64,000 nt of DNA from Streptomyces mesophilus (GTDB lineage Bacteria > Actinomycetota > Actinomycetes > Streptomycetales > Streptomycetaceae): contig NZ_JAAKZW010000001.1 of NCBI RefSeq assembly GCF_011044995.1, positions 1-64,000 on the forward strand. Reading direction: 5' to 3'. The notes under the pieces are model-generated. The model worked only from the letters and a program-made list of their open reading frames with translations, did no database searches and was not told where the DNA came from. Shown one piece after another: positions 25,363-33,913 of this stretch. Both the position numbers and the translations under genes were made by a program. The first letter of the stretch is position 1, and the number at the start of each line of letters is the position of its first letter.

Positions 25363-26019
25363 TCAGTCCGTCCACTCCAGGCCGCTCACCCGCAAGGTGA
25401 TGTTGAGCCGCCCCACAAGCCCCAGTTCAGCGGGGGCGGTTCCCCCGTGCACCCGCGGCACCCCGTGATAGTTCAGCCGTGACTTCCCGCCGAACACGAA
25501 CGCGTCTCCACTGCGCAGCTCCACGTCCGTATAAGGCTTGGCCCGTGTCTCGCCGTTCCCGAACCGGAAGACGCAGGTGTCGCCGAGGCTGAGCGACACT
25601 ACTGGATCAAGGGATTTCTCGTCCTGGTCGCGGTGCATGCCCATGCGGGCGTCCGCGTCGTAGAAGTTGATCAGGGCGATGTCGTACGGGGCGTCGGCGA
25701 ACTCCTCGCCTACGGCCGCTGCCGCCGTGCGTCGGCCCAACTCCACGAGCGCTTCGGGCATCGGCTTGACCGGTGCGCCGTCGCCGTCCACCGCGGTGCG
25801 CGCATAGCCGTACGGAAACCAGTGCCAGCCCAGGCCGAACTGACGGACGGACATCCGGCCGCCGCCCGGGGTGGCGACCTCGCGGAGCCCGGCGGGCGGG
25901 CGGGCCCAGGCGCGGCACTGCGCCAGGAGCGTGCGCTGCTCGGCAAGGTCCAGCCAGTCCGGGAGGTGTACGGCGCCGGGTGCGATGGTGCGGCGCGGGC
26001 GCCGGAACAGCTCGTCCAT
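25363..26019 (-). CDS. alkB: AlkB-like 2-oxoglutarate/Fe(II) DNA-repair dioxygenase
   Basis: A 218-aa AlkB homologue. The HxD of the facial triad is in MGMHRDQDE, the distal His in LNYHGVPR, and the 2-oxoglutarate-binding Arg set in RLNITLR near the C-terminus; the nucleotide-recognition lid has FGLGWHWFPYGY. AlkB removes methyl groups such as 1-methyladenine and 3-methylcytosine from DNA. ATG 26019 has no clear SD. It shares bases with the start of a small opposing ORF. The LRV gene follows closely. Confidence 0.88.
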   Translation of the reverse strand: MDELFRRPRRTIAPGAVHLPDWLDLAEQRTLLAQCRAWARPPAGLREVATPGGGRMSVRQFGLGWHWFPYGYARTAVDGDGAPVKPMPEALVELGRRTAAAAVGEEFADAPYDIALINFYDADARMGMHRDQDEKSLDPVVSLSLGDTCVFRFGNGETRAKPYTDVELRSGDAFVFGGKSRLNYHGVPRVHGGTAPAELGLVGRLNITLRVSGLEWTD

Positions 26020-26203
26020 GAGCCCGAGGCTACGACGACGCGCCGCCGCACCGATCGCCCAGGCCGCGAACGCCGTGGGCCTGACCGCCCTGGCCCACTT
26101 CGCCCGTGATCTCCAACCTCTCGGGGCGGAGCGCCGCGCCGCGTTCGAGGAGCTCCTCGCCGCTCAGCTCGCCCAGATCGAGACGGCGATCCACCGGAGC
26201 TGA
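26018..26203 (+). CDS. possible small ORF, unknown
   Basis: A 61-codon open frame (61 aa) from an ATG sharing bases with the AlkB start. Its C-terminal part (ALAHFARDLQPLGAERRAAF, EELLAAQLAQIE) is helical and looks more protein-like than a random frame. It could be a small regulator-like protein or the tail of a lost gene. No SD is evident. I do not recognise it. Confidence 0.25.
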   Translation: MSPRLRRRAAAPIAQAANAVGLTALAHFARDLQPLGAERRAAFEELLAAQLAQIETAIHRS

Positions 26204-26264
26204 CGGGCCGCTCCTGAGCCCGCGGACCCCAGAGGCCGCAAACTCCTGGCCCACGGGGCCCGTT

Positions 26265-26921
26265 CTACTCGGCGCCGGCCGCGTTGCGCCGATGCGCCGC
26301 GATCTTCGCCCGGCTGGTCGCGAGGTGCTGGGCGGCCAGTTCGTCGACGCGCTGCACGTCCCGCGCCTCGATGGCCAGGTACAGCTCTTCGTGCTCATGC
26401 GCGAAGACATCGAGATCGTCGTGCTGGCCGAGCAGCCAGCGCAGCCTGCTCTGCAGGATCCCGTCGAGCTCGCTGAGCAGTGCGTTGTCGGCGAGTTCGG
26501 TGACGGTCTGATGGAAGTCGGCGGCCTTGCGGCGGGCGGCGCCGCCGTCGCCCCTCTCCGACGCGGCCTGCTGCTCGTCCAGATCGGCGCGGAGTTTGGC
26601 CAGGCCGGCGCGGGTTCGGCGCTCGGCGGCGAGGCGGAATGCCAAGGTCTCCAGAGCGGAGCGCACCTCGTTGAGGTCGGAGACATCGGACTGGCTGAAC
26701 TCGCGCACCACGGCCCAGGTCCGGGGCCGCGGCGTGACCAGGCCTTCGCTGACGAGACTGCGCAGCGCATCACGTACGGGCAGCCGGCTGACGCCCAGCT
26801 CGGCGGCGATCTCACGCTCGACCAGCTTGCTGCCGGGAGCGCGCGTACCGTCGATGATCTCGTCGCGCAGGGTGTTCATGACCCGCTCCGACTCGGGGGT
26901 GAATTCCTCAGCCGTTGCCAT
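26265..26921 (-). CDS. GntR-family regulator with FCD domain
   Basis: A 218-aa FadR/VanR-type regulator. Its N-terminal winged HTH (about 10-75) has IIDGTRAPGSKLVEREIAAE, then LGVSRLPVRDALRSLVSEG. Its C-terminal FCD domain has the metal ligands of the family: Asp and His in ADFHQTV, His in AHEHEEL and His in QHLATS. It is divergent from the two amidohydrolase genes and their MFS transporter. GGTAT-type sites lie upstream of both downstream transcripts, so it is the likely repressor of this unit. The start MATAEEF at 26921 is preferred; an upstream in-frame ATG at 26981 overlaps the operator. Confidence 0.88.
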   Translation of the reverse strand: MATAEEFTPESERVMNTLRDEIIDGTRAPGSKLVEREIAAELGVSRLPVRDALRSLVSEGLVTPRPRTWAVVREFSQSDVSDLNEVRSALETLAFRLAAERRTRAGLAKLRADLDEQQAASERGDGGAARRKAADFHQTVTELADNALLSELDGILQSRLRWLLGQHDDLDVFAHEHEELYLAIEARDVQRVDELAAQHLATSRAKIAAHRRNAAGAE

Positions 26922-26983
26922 GCCGCCATTTTCGCATCCGAGATCGTCCGTGCGGCGCTCTGCGGGCATGTGGGTGGCCACAA

Positions 26984-26995
26984 TTTGTATACCGA
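26984..26995. promoter_or_regulatory. GntR-type operator candidate 1 (TTTGTATACCGA)
   Basis: TTTGTATACCGA contains the palindromic GTATAC core typical of FCD-GntR operators and lies 62 bp upstream of the GntR start, in the divergent region. A CCGA...TCGG imperfect symmetry follows it. It would serve autoregulation. Confidence 0.45.
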
Positions 26996-27072
26996 GTTAC
27001 TTATCGGCAAGCACGAAGGACCTGTGAATTCCGGCGAATCCCCATATCAGAGGCCAGCAAGGCCGCCGAATA

Positions 27073-27086
27073 TTTGGTATCCCAAG
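27073..27086. promoter_or_regulatory. GntR-type operator candidate 2 (TTTGGTATCCCAAG)
   Basis: TTGG and CCAA flank TATC as an inverted repeat. It lies 42 bp upstream of the first amidohydrolase start. The 12-bp core TTTGGTATCCCA is repeated exactly at 30105-30116 before the transporter gene. Confidence 0.5.
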
Positions 27087-27127
27087 TGTTAGGGTCCGGG
27101 AGTCGCCCTACCCACAGGAGGCTCCTC

Positions 27128-28600
27128 GTGCACACCCGCTGGCGTGCCGCCCATGTGCTCGCGTACCAGAACGGGCAGCATGCGCTGCTGCGCGACGGTG
27201 AGGTGGTGTGGCAGGACGACACCATCGCCCATGTGGGCCGCGGTTGGGAAGGGCCCGTGGATGAGGACGTGGACCTCGGCGACCGCCTGGTCATGCCGGG
27301 CCTGATCGACCTGGACGCCCTCACCGACATCGACCATCTGATCCTCGACTCGTGGCACTCCCCCGAGACCGGGCCCGGCCTTCAGTGGTCCCAGACGTAC
27401 GCCCGCACGAGCCGTGATGTCTTCACACGTGCCGAGCGCGCCGTGATCCGCGAGTACGCGCTGGTCCAGCTCGCGTTGCACGGCGTCACCACGTACATGC
27501 CGATCGCGTCCGAGGTGCACAGCTCCTGGGCGGAGAGCTTCGACGAGTTCGCGGACATGGCCGAGACCTCGCGGCGGATCGGACTGCGCGGCTATCTCGG
27601 GCCCAGCTACCGCTCCGCGGTCAATGTCGTCGATGCCGACGGCCGGCGCGATCTCCACTTCGACGAGGAGCGCGGACGCGCCGGCCTGCGGGACGCCGAG
27701 CGGTTCCTCGACCACGTCGAGCAGCTGGCCGACCCGCTGGTGCGCTCGGCCCTGCTGCCCTGCCGTATCGAGACGATGACCCCCGAGCTGTTGCGCGCCA
27801 CCGCCGCGCTCGCGCGCAGCCGCTCGGTCCCGGTCCGGCTGCACTGCCTCCAGGGCACCGTCGAGCGGGAACTCGTGCAGCGCCTGTACGGATGCACCCC
27901 GCTCGAACTCATCGAGCGGACCGGCCTGTTCGACGCGCATCTGCTCATCCCGCACGGCATCGTCATCGACCTCCACCCCTCCGTACACGGCGAGGACAAT
28001 GGCGATCTGGACACCCTCGTCCGGGCCGGCGTGTCCGTCATCCACTGTCCGCAGACCTCGCTGCGCTACGGCGATGTCCTGCATTCCTTCGGCGAGTACC
28101 GCCGCGCCGGGCTCAATCTCTGCCTCGGCACCGACTCCTTCCCGCCGGACCTGATCCGCGGCATGGACCTCGGCGTGCACCTCGCCAAGGTGGTCGACGG
28201 CCGCGCCGACGCCGCACCCGCCGAGGCCTATGTCGAGGCCGCGACGCTCGGCGGCGCCCGCGCGCTCGGCCGAGACGACCTGGGGCGGATCGCCCCGGGC
28301 GCCCGCGCCGATCTGGTGGCCTTCCGCCTCGACGACATCCGCGACGGTGTGCTCGACGACCCGGTGCGCACCTTGCTGCTCAACGGCACCGCCCGCAATG
28401 CCACCCACTCCGTGGTCGACGGCCGACCGGTCCTCGTCGACGGGTCGCTGCCCGGCGTCGACACAGGGGCGCTGCGCGTTCAGGCACAGGAACTCTTCGC
28501 CAAGATGCGGGCCGCGTACGGCGAACGGGACTTCAAGGGGCGCGACGCCGACGAGCTTTTCCCGGCCACGTTCCCGCCCTTCGTGGACGAGACGCGCTGA
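27128..28600 (+). CDS. amidohydrolase-superfamily protein lacking canonical HxH
   Basis: A 490-aa member of the TRZ/ATZ/cytosine-deaminase branch. GTG 27128 has AGGAGG 6 nt upstream. The urease-like beta domain and TIM barrel are visible: MPGLIDLDALTDIDH occupies the place of the usual GxxxxHxH motif, so both metal His are Asp or absent. RLHCLQG, LLIPHGIVIDLHP, IHCPQTSLRYG and the metal-site Asp in LCLGTDSFPPDLI are retained. Therefore the metal site must differ from that of classical deaminases, or the enzyme has a changed chemistry. It is followed by a second amidohydrolase and a transporter, pointing to uptake and hydrolysis of a nitrogen compound. Operator site 2 precedes it. Confidence 0.8.
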   Translation: MHTRWRAAHVLAYQNGQHALLRDGEVVWQDDTIAHVGRGWEGPVDEDVDLGDRLVMPGLIDLDALTDIDHLILDSWHSPETGPGLQWSQTYARTSRDVFTRAERAVIREYALVQLALHGVTTYMPIASEVHSSWAESFDEFADMAETSRRIGLRGYLGPSYRSAVNVVDADGRRDLHFDEERGRAGLRDAERFLDHVEQLADPLVRSALLPCRIETMTPELLRATAALARSRSVPVRLHCLQGTVERELVQRLYGCTPLELIERTGLFDAHLLIPHGIVIDLHPSVHGEDNGDLDTLVRAGVSVIHCPQTSLRYGDVLHSFGEYRRAGLNLCLGTDSFPPDLIRGMDLGVHLAKVVDGRADAAPAEAYVEAATLGGARALGRDDLGRIAPGARADLVAFRLDDIRDGVLDDPVRTLLLNGTARNATHSVVDGRPVLVDGSLPGVDTGALRVQAQELFAKMRAAYGERDFKGRDADELFPATFPPFVDETR

Positions 28601-28648
28601 TCCGCCTTCGTGGAAGGGATGCGCTCCTTCATGGACGAGACGCGCTGA
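28577..28648 (+). repeat. three-copy degenerate repeat at 3' end of amidohydrolase gene
   Basis: The last 21 bases before the stop (TTCGTGGACGAGACGCGCTG) recur twice just downstream: a worn copy from 28607 and a close one from 28628 that includes the TGA. Starts are 27 and 21 bp apart. It looks like a small tandem duplication of the gene's end. Confidence 0.6.
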
Positions 28649-28698
28649 ACCACCCCGCACAGGCACCACCCCCCGACCTCAGCGAGGAGCCACCACGC

Positions 28699-29904
28699 AT
28701 GCTCATCAGGAACGTCCGCCCGTGGGGCGGCGAGGCCTCCGACATAGAGCTGAAGGACGGCAAGATCGCCGCCGTACTGCCGCACGACCCCGCGCGCGCC
28801 GAGGCCGGCGAGAGCGTCGACGGCCGCGGCCGGCTCGCCCTGCCGACCTTCTCGGACGTCCACTGCCACCTCGACTCCAACCGCATCGGACTGCCGTTCC
28901 GCCCGCACACGGGCAAGCCGGGCGTCTGGGGCATGACGATGAACGACCGCGAGCACTGGCGCGAGGACGGCCCGGTCGCCGACCGCACCACGCGGCTGCT
29001 CGGCCGGATGATCGAGCGGGGCACCACCCGCGTCCGCAGTTACGCGCAGATCGACGCGGACTGCGGTCTCGAGCGCTTCGAGGGTGTGCTCGCCGCGAAG
29101 GAGGCGCACAAGGACCGCGCCGACCTCGAGATCATCGCGTTCCCGCAGGCCGGTCTGCTCCTGGAGAAGGGGGTGCCGGAACTGATGGACCAGGCGCTCG
29201 CCTCGGGCGCCGCGGTGGTCGGCGGTATCGACCCCTGCACGCTCGACCGCGACCCGGTCAAGCACCTCGACATCGTCTTCGGGCTCGCGGAGAAGCACCA
29301 GGCGCCCGTCGACATCCATCTGCACGAGCCAGGCCACCTGGGTGTGTTCAGCACCGACCTGATCCTGGAGCGCACCCGCGCGCTCGGCATGCAGGGCAAG
29401 GTCACGCTCTCCCACGCGTACGAGCTGGGCACGGTCGACGAGGCCACCACGCGCCGTCTGATCGAGGAGTTCGCGGACCTCGACATCTCGATGGCGACGA
29501 TCGCCCCGGCCCAGCAGCTCACCGCGCTGCCGCTCGTCGAGCTGACGAAGGCGGGCGTCCGCGTCGGTCTGGGCGAGGACGGTCAGCGGGACTTCTGGTC
29601 CCCGTACGGCAATGGCGACATGCTGGACCGCACTTGGCAGCTGGCGTTCACCAGCCGCTACCGCGCCGACGAACTGATCGAGCACGCCTGGGCGGTGGCC
29701 AGCCGCGGCGGTCACTCGATCCTCGATCCGTCGCTGCAGCGTCTCACCTCGACGGCCGACCGGCCGGGCGTGGACGCCGGTGACGCCGCCGATCTGATCC
29801 TCGTCGACGGCGACACCGTCTCGGCCGCCGTGATGGACCGCGGCTCGGACCGCACGGTGATCCACGCGGGCCGTGTCGTCGCGGACCGGCTCCAGCTCGT
29901 CTGA
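28699..29904 (+). CDS. cytosine-deaminase-like amidohydrolase
   Basis: A 401-aa metal-dependent hydrolase. HxH is present (DVHCHLDSN, about residues 52-60), with DIHLHEPG and LSHAYELG for the next metal and catalytic His, and GLGEDGQRDFWSPYGNGDM holding the final Asp, as in cytosine deaminase (whose equivalent is typically GTDNIRDFF). The start ATG 28699 has GAGGAG 9 nt upstream. A base, hydantoin- or ammelide-like substrate is likely. It is the second gene of the unit, and a strong terminator follows at 29921-29957. Confidence 0.88.
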   Translation: MLIRNVRPWGGEASDIELKDGKIAAVLPHDPARAEAGESVDGRGRLALPTFSDVHCHLDSNRIGLPFRPHTGKPGVWGMTMNDREHWREDGPVADRTTRLLGRMIERGTTRVRSYAQIDADCGLERFEGVLAAKEAHKDRADLEIIAFPQAGLLLEKGVPELMDQALASGAAVVGGIDPCTLDRDPVKHLDIVFGLAEKHQAPVDIHLHEPGHLGVFSTDLILERTRALGMQGKVTLSHAYELGTVDEATTRRLIEEFADLDISMATIAPAQQLTALPLVELTKAGVRVGLGEDGQRDFWSPYGNGDMLDRTWQLAFTSRYRADELIEHAWAVASRGGHSILDPSLQRLTSTADRPGVDAGDAADLILVDGDTVSAAVMDRGSDRTVIHAGRVVADRLQLV

Positions 29905-29920
29905 GCACCACCGAACAACG

Positions 29921-29957
29921 CCCCTGCCCCGGAACTGGCTTTTGGGGCAGGGGTTTT
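29921..29957 (+). terminator. rho-independent terminator
   Basis: A perfect 10-bp stem (CCCCTGCCCC / GGGGCAGGGG) with a 13-nt loop, followed directly by TTTT. It ends the amidohydrolase transcript 17 bp after its stop codon. Confidence 0.85.
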
Positions 29958-30104
29958 GCTCATACGGGGAGTAGGCGCCCTCGCCGCAGCGCACTCCAGC
30001 GTCAGCGTGGCAACGTCAATCCGCCCTCCCATGCCCCATATGCCCGGGGCGAATTGGAGCATTTCCGACTTCCGCATGGCGGGCGATCGTCACCCGCCCG
30101 AGCC

Positions 30105-30116
30105 TTTGGTATCCCA
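30105..30116. promoter_or_regulatory. GntR-type operator candidate 3 (TTTGGTATCCCA)
   Basis: An exact 12-bp copy of the core of site 2. It lies 22 bp upstream of the -35 box of the transporter promoter, consistent with control by the nearby GntR regulator. Confidence 0.5.
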
Positions 30117-30138
30117 TTTGCAGAGCGCGGGAATCCCC

Positions 30139-30167
30139 TTGTCCGAAACCGCCCACACCCCTACGCT
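30139..30167 (+). promoter_or_regulatory. sigma-70-type promoter of leaderless MFS gene
   Basis: TTGTCC (30139-30144) and TACGCT (30162-30167) are spaced 17 bp. The GTG of the transporter starts 8 nt after the -10 box, so the transcript would start at or next to the initiation codon, as in leaderless Streptomyces mRNAs. Confidence 0.55.
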
Positions 30168-30174
30168 GTGTTTT

Positions 30175-31371
30175 GTGCCGCTACTGAACAAACTAGGGTC
30201 CGGATCCACCACAACCACCAAGCCGCCGAGCGCCCTCACGCGCCTGCGCATCGTCCTGACCGTCTTCTTCGCTCTCGACGGATTCATCTTCGCGGGCTGG
30301 GTCGTCCGCATCCCGGCCATCAAGGAACAGACCGGCGCCTCGTCCAGCGCCCTCGGTCTCGCGCTGCTCGGCGTTTCGGTCGGCGCCGTCATCACGATGG
30401 TGTTCACGGGCCGTCTCTGCCGCCGCTACGGCAGCCACCCGGTCACAGTCGTCTGCGCGGTGCTGCTCTCGCTGAGCGTCGCACTGCCGCCGCTGACGCA
30501 CTCGGCGGCGGCACTGGCCGCGGTGCTCGTCATCTTCGGCATCGCGTACGGGGGCATAAATGTCGCCTTCAACAGCGCGGCCGTCGACCTCGTGGCCGCG
30601 CTGCGGCGCCCCATCATGCCGAGCTTCCACGCTGCGTTCAGCCTCGGCGGCATGGTCGGCGCGGGAGTAGGCGGACTGATAGCCGGCTCCCTCTCCCCCA
30701 CCCGCCACCTGCTCGGCCTCACCCTGATCGGCCTGGTCGTCACCGCCATCGCGGGACCCGCCCTCCTGCGGCTGTCACCCCCGGCGGCCCCAACTGATCA
30801 ACCGGCCAAGGGAAACGCCCCGCACCGCCTCGACGCCCATACCCGCCGCCTCGTCCTGATCTTCGGCTTCATCGCCCTGTGCACCGCCTTCGGCGAAGGA
30901 GCCCTCGCCGACTGGGGCGCACTCCATCTCGAACAGGACCTCAACGCCCACCCCGGCATGGCAGCCGCCGGCTACTCCCTCTTCGCCGGCGCCATGACGA
31001 TCGGCCGCCTCAGCGGAACCACCCTCCTCGAACGCCTCGGCCAGACCCGGGTCATCGTCGCGGGCGGGGCCACCGCCGCTGCCGGCATGCTCCTCGGCGC
31101 CCTCGCCCCCACCGTCTGGTTGGCGTTGGTCGGCTTCGCCATCACCGGCCTCGGACTCGCCAACATCTTCCCCGTCGCCGTCGAACGCGCCGGCGCCCTC
31201 GCCGGCCCCAGCGGCGTCGCCACCGCCTCCACCCTCGGCTACGGCGGCATGCTCCTCGGCCCACCCGCGATCGGGTTCATGGCGGACTGGTTCACGCTGC
31301 CGATCGCGCTGACCAGCGTCGCCGCACTCGCAGGTGTCGCCGCGCTGATCGGGTACACGACTCGGCGGTGA
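30175..31371 (+). CDS. MFS transporter (YbjJ-like)
   Basis: A 398-aa protein with 12 hydrophobic segments. The first is about residues 20-40 (LRIVLTVFFALDGFIFAGW); the central loop (about 185-215) is hydrophilic. The VRIPAIKEQTGASSSALGLAL motif after TM1 is characteristic of YbjJ-type MFS carriers. The start was set at GTG 30175 because it fits the promoter geometry; no SD is seen. It shares its operator core with the amidohydrolase gene, so it probably carries the amidohydrolase substrate or product. Confidence 0.85.
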   Translation: MPLLNKLGSGSTTTTKPPSALTRLRIVLTVFFALDGFIFAGWVVRIPAIKEQTGASSSALGLALLGVSVGAVITMVFTGRLCRRYGSHPVTVVCAVLLSLSVALPPLTHSAAALAAVLVIFGIAYGGINVAFNSAAVDLVAALRRPIMPSFHAAFSLGGMVGAGVGGLIAGSLSPTRHLLGLTLIGLVVTAIAGPALLRLSPPAAPTDQPAKGNAPHRLDAHTRRLVLIFGFIALCTAFGEGALADWGALHLEQDLNAHPGMAAAGYSLFAGAMTIGRLSGTTLLERLGQTRVIVAGGATAAAGMLLGALAPTVWLALVGFAITGLGLANIFPVAVERAGALAGPSGVATASTLGYGGMLLGPPAIGFMADWFTLPIALTSVAALAGVAALIGYTTRR

Positions 31372-31683
31372 ATGCACGGAAAGCAACAACGTCTGAGGCT
31401 TATCCCGTACGTGGTCTCCGAGCCGCCTCGGGCGTGGTGGACGCGCATGGAGTTACGGCGCGGCCTGGGTCCCGGGTAGCAGGGCACCGGAGCCGTCGCA
31501 CGCGTGGTGACTCCTCTGTCGGTGCCTGTCTTGAGGGCGACACGCTGCTCTCACTGCGATGCGCGAGGGATGCCCATACCTGGCAGGAAGCCGCAGGCAT
31601 GGCTTGCCGACTCCCGGATGCGCCGGGCACGTAGCCGTTCGACTATGGGTGAAACCGTGGGCCCGTTCATGGAGAGGTGTGTC
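31372..31683. other. intergenic region without gene
   Basis: No gene or clear promoter is visible in these 312 bp between the MFS gene and the phosphatase gene. The open frames crossing it show no plausible protein. Confidence 0.4.
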
Positions 31684-33456
31684 GTGAGTACCGACGCCTC
31701 CGCACGCAGGCCTCCGTTGTCCGGCGACGTCCAGGACGTTCTGGCCGATCCGCTGCGGCTGGCCGAGGAGTACGCGCTGCTGCGCGACGTGGTTGAGGGT
31801 ACTGAGGCGGCGGTGTCGATCCTCGACACTCAGCTGCGCTATCGGTACGTGAATCCGCAGATGGCGCGCATGAGCGGGCTTCCCGCCGACGCCCACCTGG
31901 GCCGACCGCTGAGCGCCGTGCTGCCGGGGGTGAAGCGGTCGGACGAGGTGTTGCGCAAGGTGCTGGCCGACGGCACGCCGCGGCAACTGGTGGTGAGTGG
32001 ACGGACCTGGGCGGACTCGCCGTACGACCGCCGTGTGTGGCGTGCCACCTATCACCGCTTGCAAGATCGGCAGGGACGCGTGCTCGGTCTGGTGGGGATC
32101 GCGCTGGAGGTCAGTGGACGGCGTCAGTATGTGGACGAGCTGGAGCGGGCCCATCGGCGTCTGGCCCTCCTCGACACGGCAGCCACGAAAATCGGCACCA
32201 CCTCGGACGTGGTGACGACCTGCACGGAGCTCGCCAACTTCGTGGTGCCTGAGCTGGCGGACGCGGCCGGGGTCGAGCTGCGTCTTGACGAGTCGGATGT
32301 ACGGTGGCGGGCACCTCAGGGCGTTCTGCGGCTGCGCCGTACGGCACTCGCCCTGCGGCCTGATCTCGTACCGCTCGCCCAGGCGGCGGCCAAGCCGGGC
32401 CAGCTGATCGACTACCAGCCCGGTGCAGCGATCCGGCAATGCCTGGAAACTGGCCGGTCCTGGTTGCGCAACAGGATCACACCACCCGAGTGGCGGGCGG
32501 TCGCAGCCCAGCCGGAGCTCGCGGACGGCTACATCGCCGCCGGCTACCACTCGGCATTGGTGGTGCCGCTGATCGCGGAAGGGCACGTGCTCGGCTCGCT
32601 GTCGCTGGCCAGGGCGAGCGGCTCGGCGCCGTTCTCCCGCGACGACGCGGTGGTGGCCAAGGAGCTGGCCGCCCGCGCCGCCCAGGGGTTGGCCCGGGCG
32701 ATGCGCTTCAGCCGCGAACACACCATGGCCCTCGAACTGCAGCGATCCCTTCTCGCCGAGCCCTCCCGCGCACACCAGAACTTGGAGACCGCGGCGCGCT
32801 ACCTACCGGCCGACGACCGCGCGCTGGTCGGCGGCGACTGGTACGACACCCTGTCCTTGAGCGGCGGTCGCACCCTACTCGTGATCGGTGACGTGATGGG
32901 ACACGGCGTGGAGGCGGCCGTGGCGATGAGCCACTACCGCTCCACGCTGCGCGCCCTGGCCCAGGCCGGCCTGAAGCCCCACCAGGTGCTGCGGCACGCC
33001 GACCGCATGGTCGCCGAATCCGGCTTCGACCGGGTCGCCACCTGCCTGCTCGCCCTGGCCGACCCCCGCGACGGGAGCGTCACCTACGCCAGCGCGGGAC
33101 ATCTGCCGCCGCTCGCGCTCACCTTCGACCAGCGTGCCCGTCTGATCTCCGTGCCGGTCGGCCCGCCGCTGGGCACAGGGCTGGGCGGGTACGCCTCCTC
33201 GACCGTGTCTTGCCCCGCGGGCGGCGTCCTGCTCCTTTACACCGACGGACTGATCGAACATCGCGACGAGGACATTGACACCTCCCTGTACCGCCTCACC
33301 CGCCTGCGCCTTCCCACCACGGGCCCGCTGATGCGCATCATCGACAAGGCCCTCGAGTCCCTGACCCCTGAGGGCACTGACGACATCGCCCTGCTCGCCG
33401 CCCGGTTGGAATGCCCGGCCACGGCTTCGATCAGCCGCACCCACGGCGAGCTGTAG
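31684..33456 (+). CDS. PAS-GAF-PP2C (SpoIIE-type) serine phosphatase
   Basis: A 590-aa signalling protein. The start at GTG 31684 has GGAGAGG 6 nt upstream. PAS domain at about residues 35-145 (ALLRDVVEGTEAAVSILDTQ, QLRYRYVNPQMARMSG), GAF at about 165-345 (ATKIGTTSDVVTTCTELANF, GYHSALVVPLIAEG), and PP2C_SIG at about 360-580 with metal-binding motifs GGDWYD, VIGDVMGHGVEAA, ASAGHLPPL and EGTDDIALLAAR. Such proteins dephosphorylate anti-anti-sigma factors. The chaperoning partner (STAS protein) is not nearby. Confidence 0.9.
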   Translation: MSTDASARRPPLSGDVQDVLADPLRLAEEYALLRDVVEGTEAAVSILDTQLRYRYVNPQMARMSGLPADAHLGRPLSAVLPGVKRSDEVLRKVLADGTPRQLVVSGRTWADSPYDRRVWRATYHRLQDRQGRVLGLVGIALEVSGRRQYVDELERAHRRLALLDTAATKIGTTSDVVTTCTELANFVVPELADAAGVELRLDESDVRWRAPQGVLRLRRTALALRPDLVPLAQAAAKPGQLIDYQPGAAIRQCLETGRSWLRNRITPPEWRAVAAQPELADGYIAAGYHSALVVPLIAEGHVLGSLSLARASGSAPFSRDDAVVAKELAARAAQGLARAMRFSREHTMALELQRSLLAEPSRAHQNLETAARYLPADDRALVGGDWYDTLSLSGGRTLLVIGDVMGHGVEAAVAMSHYRSTLRALAQAGLKPHQVLRHADRMVAESGFDRVATCLLALADPRDGSVTYASAGHLPPLALTFDQRARLISVPVGPPLGTGLGGYASSTVSCPAGGVLLLYTDGLIEHRDEDIDTSLYRLTRLRLPTTGPLMRIIDKALESLTPEGTDDIALLAARLECPATASISRTHGEL

Positions 33457-33913
33457 CCGCCGGCCCTCGCGAGACCCCACTGGTGCCCGGGGCCCGAACC
33501 GTGCAGGTGTTGCGGATTCCAGGACGTCGCGGTTCGTGCGCTCATCCTGCGGACTGGTCTTCCGGCATGGGCGATTGCCGGCCAGGTAAGCGCCGCACTG
33601 GGCGGTGGTGATCAGGTAGCAGACGAGTCCGAGGAAGGCTTCGCGGATGACCCGCCGTGCGGACACGGCCACCGGGGCCGTTGCCAGCTCATCGTGTCAG
33701 GCGATCTCAAGTCGCCGCCCGCTCCAGGAGAGTGACGTTCCCTCACCAGCACACATTGCGAAGTCTTGAAGATCTGAGATTCAACGCCTTCACGCGTTAG
33801 CCGTCGAACTCTCTATCGCGCACTACGCAGTTGATGATTCATTGAATTGTCGCCACGGACCAGTTCCCCCCTGACGACACATTGACTGCCTTGCAGCGAC
33901 GGAGAGGTTTGAC
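33457..33913. promoter_or_regulatory. intergenic upstream of biosynthetic cluster
   Basis: The last 200 bp are AT-richer than the rest of the window. They hold TTGAA (33766-33770) and TTCAA (33780-33784), an inverted repeat with a 9-bp spacer, and a perfect 11-bp palindrome ATTCATTGAAT (33837-33847). Both are plausible sites for a cluster regulator. The left half shows a minus-strand open frame (MAVSARRVIREAFLGLVCYL) that I could not assign. Confidence 0.4.

Noticed and set aside
33463-33672. Minus-strand frame with MAVSARRVIREAFLGLVCYL
   Set aside because: Looked like a possible transposase end, but no family signature, inverted ends or SD could be found.
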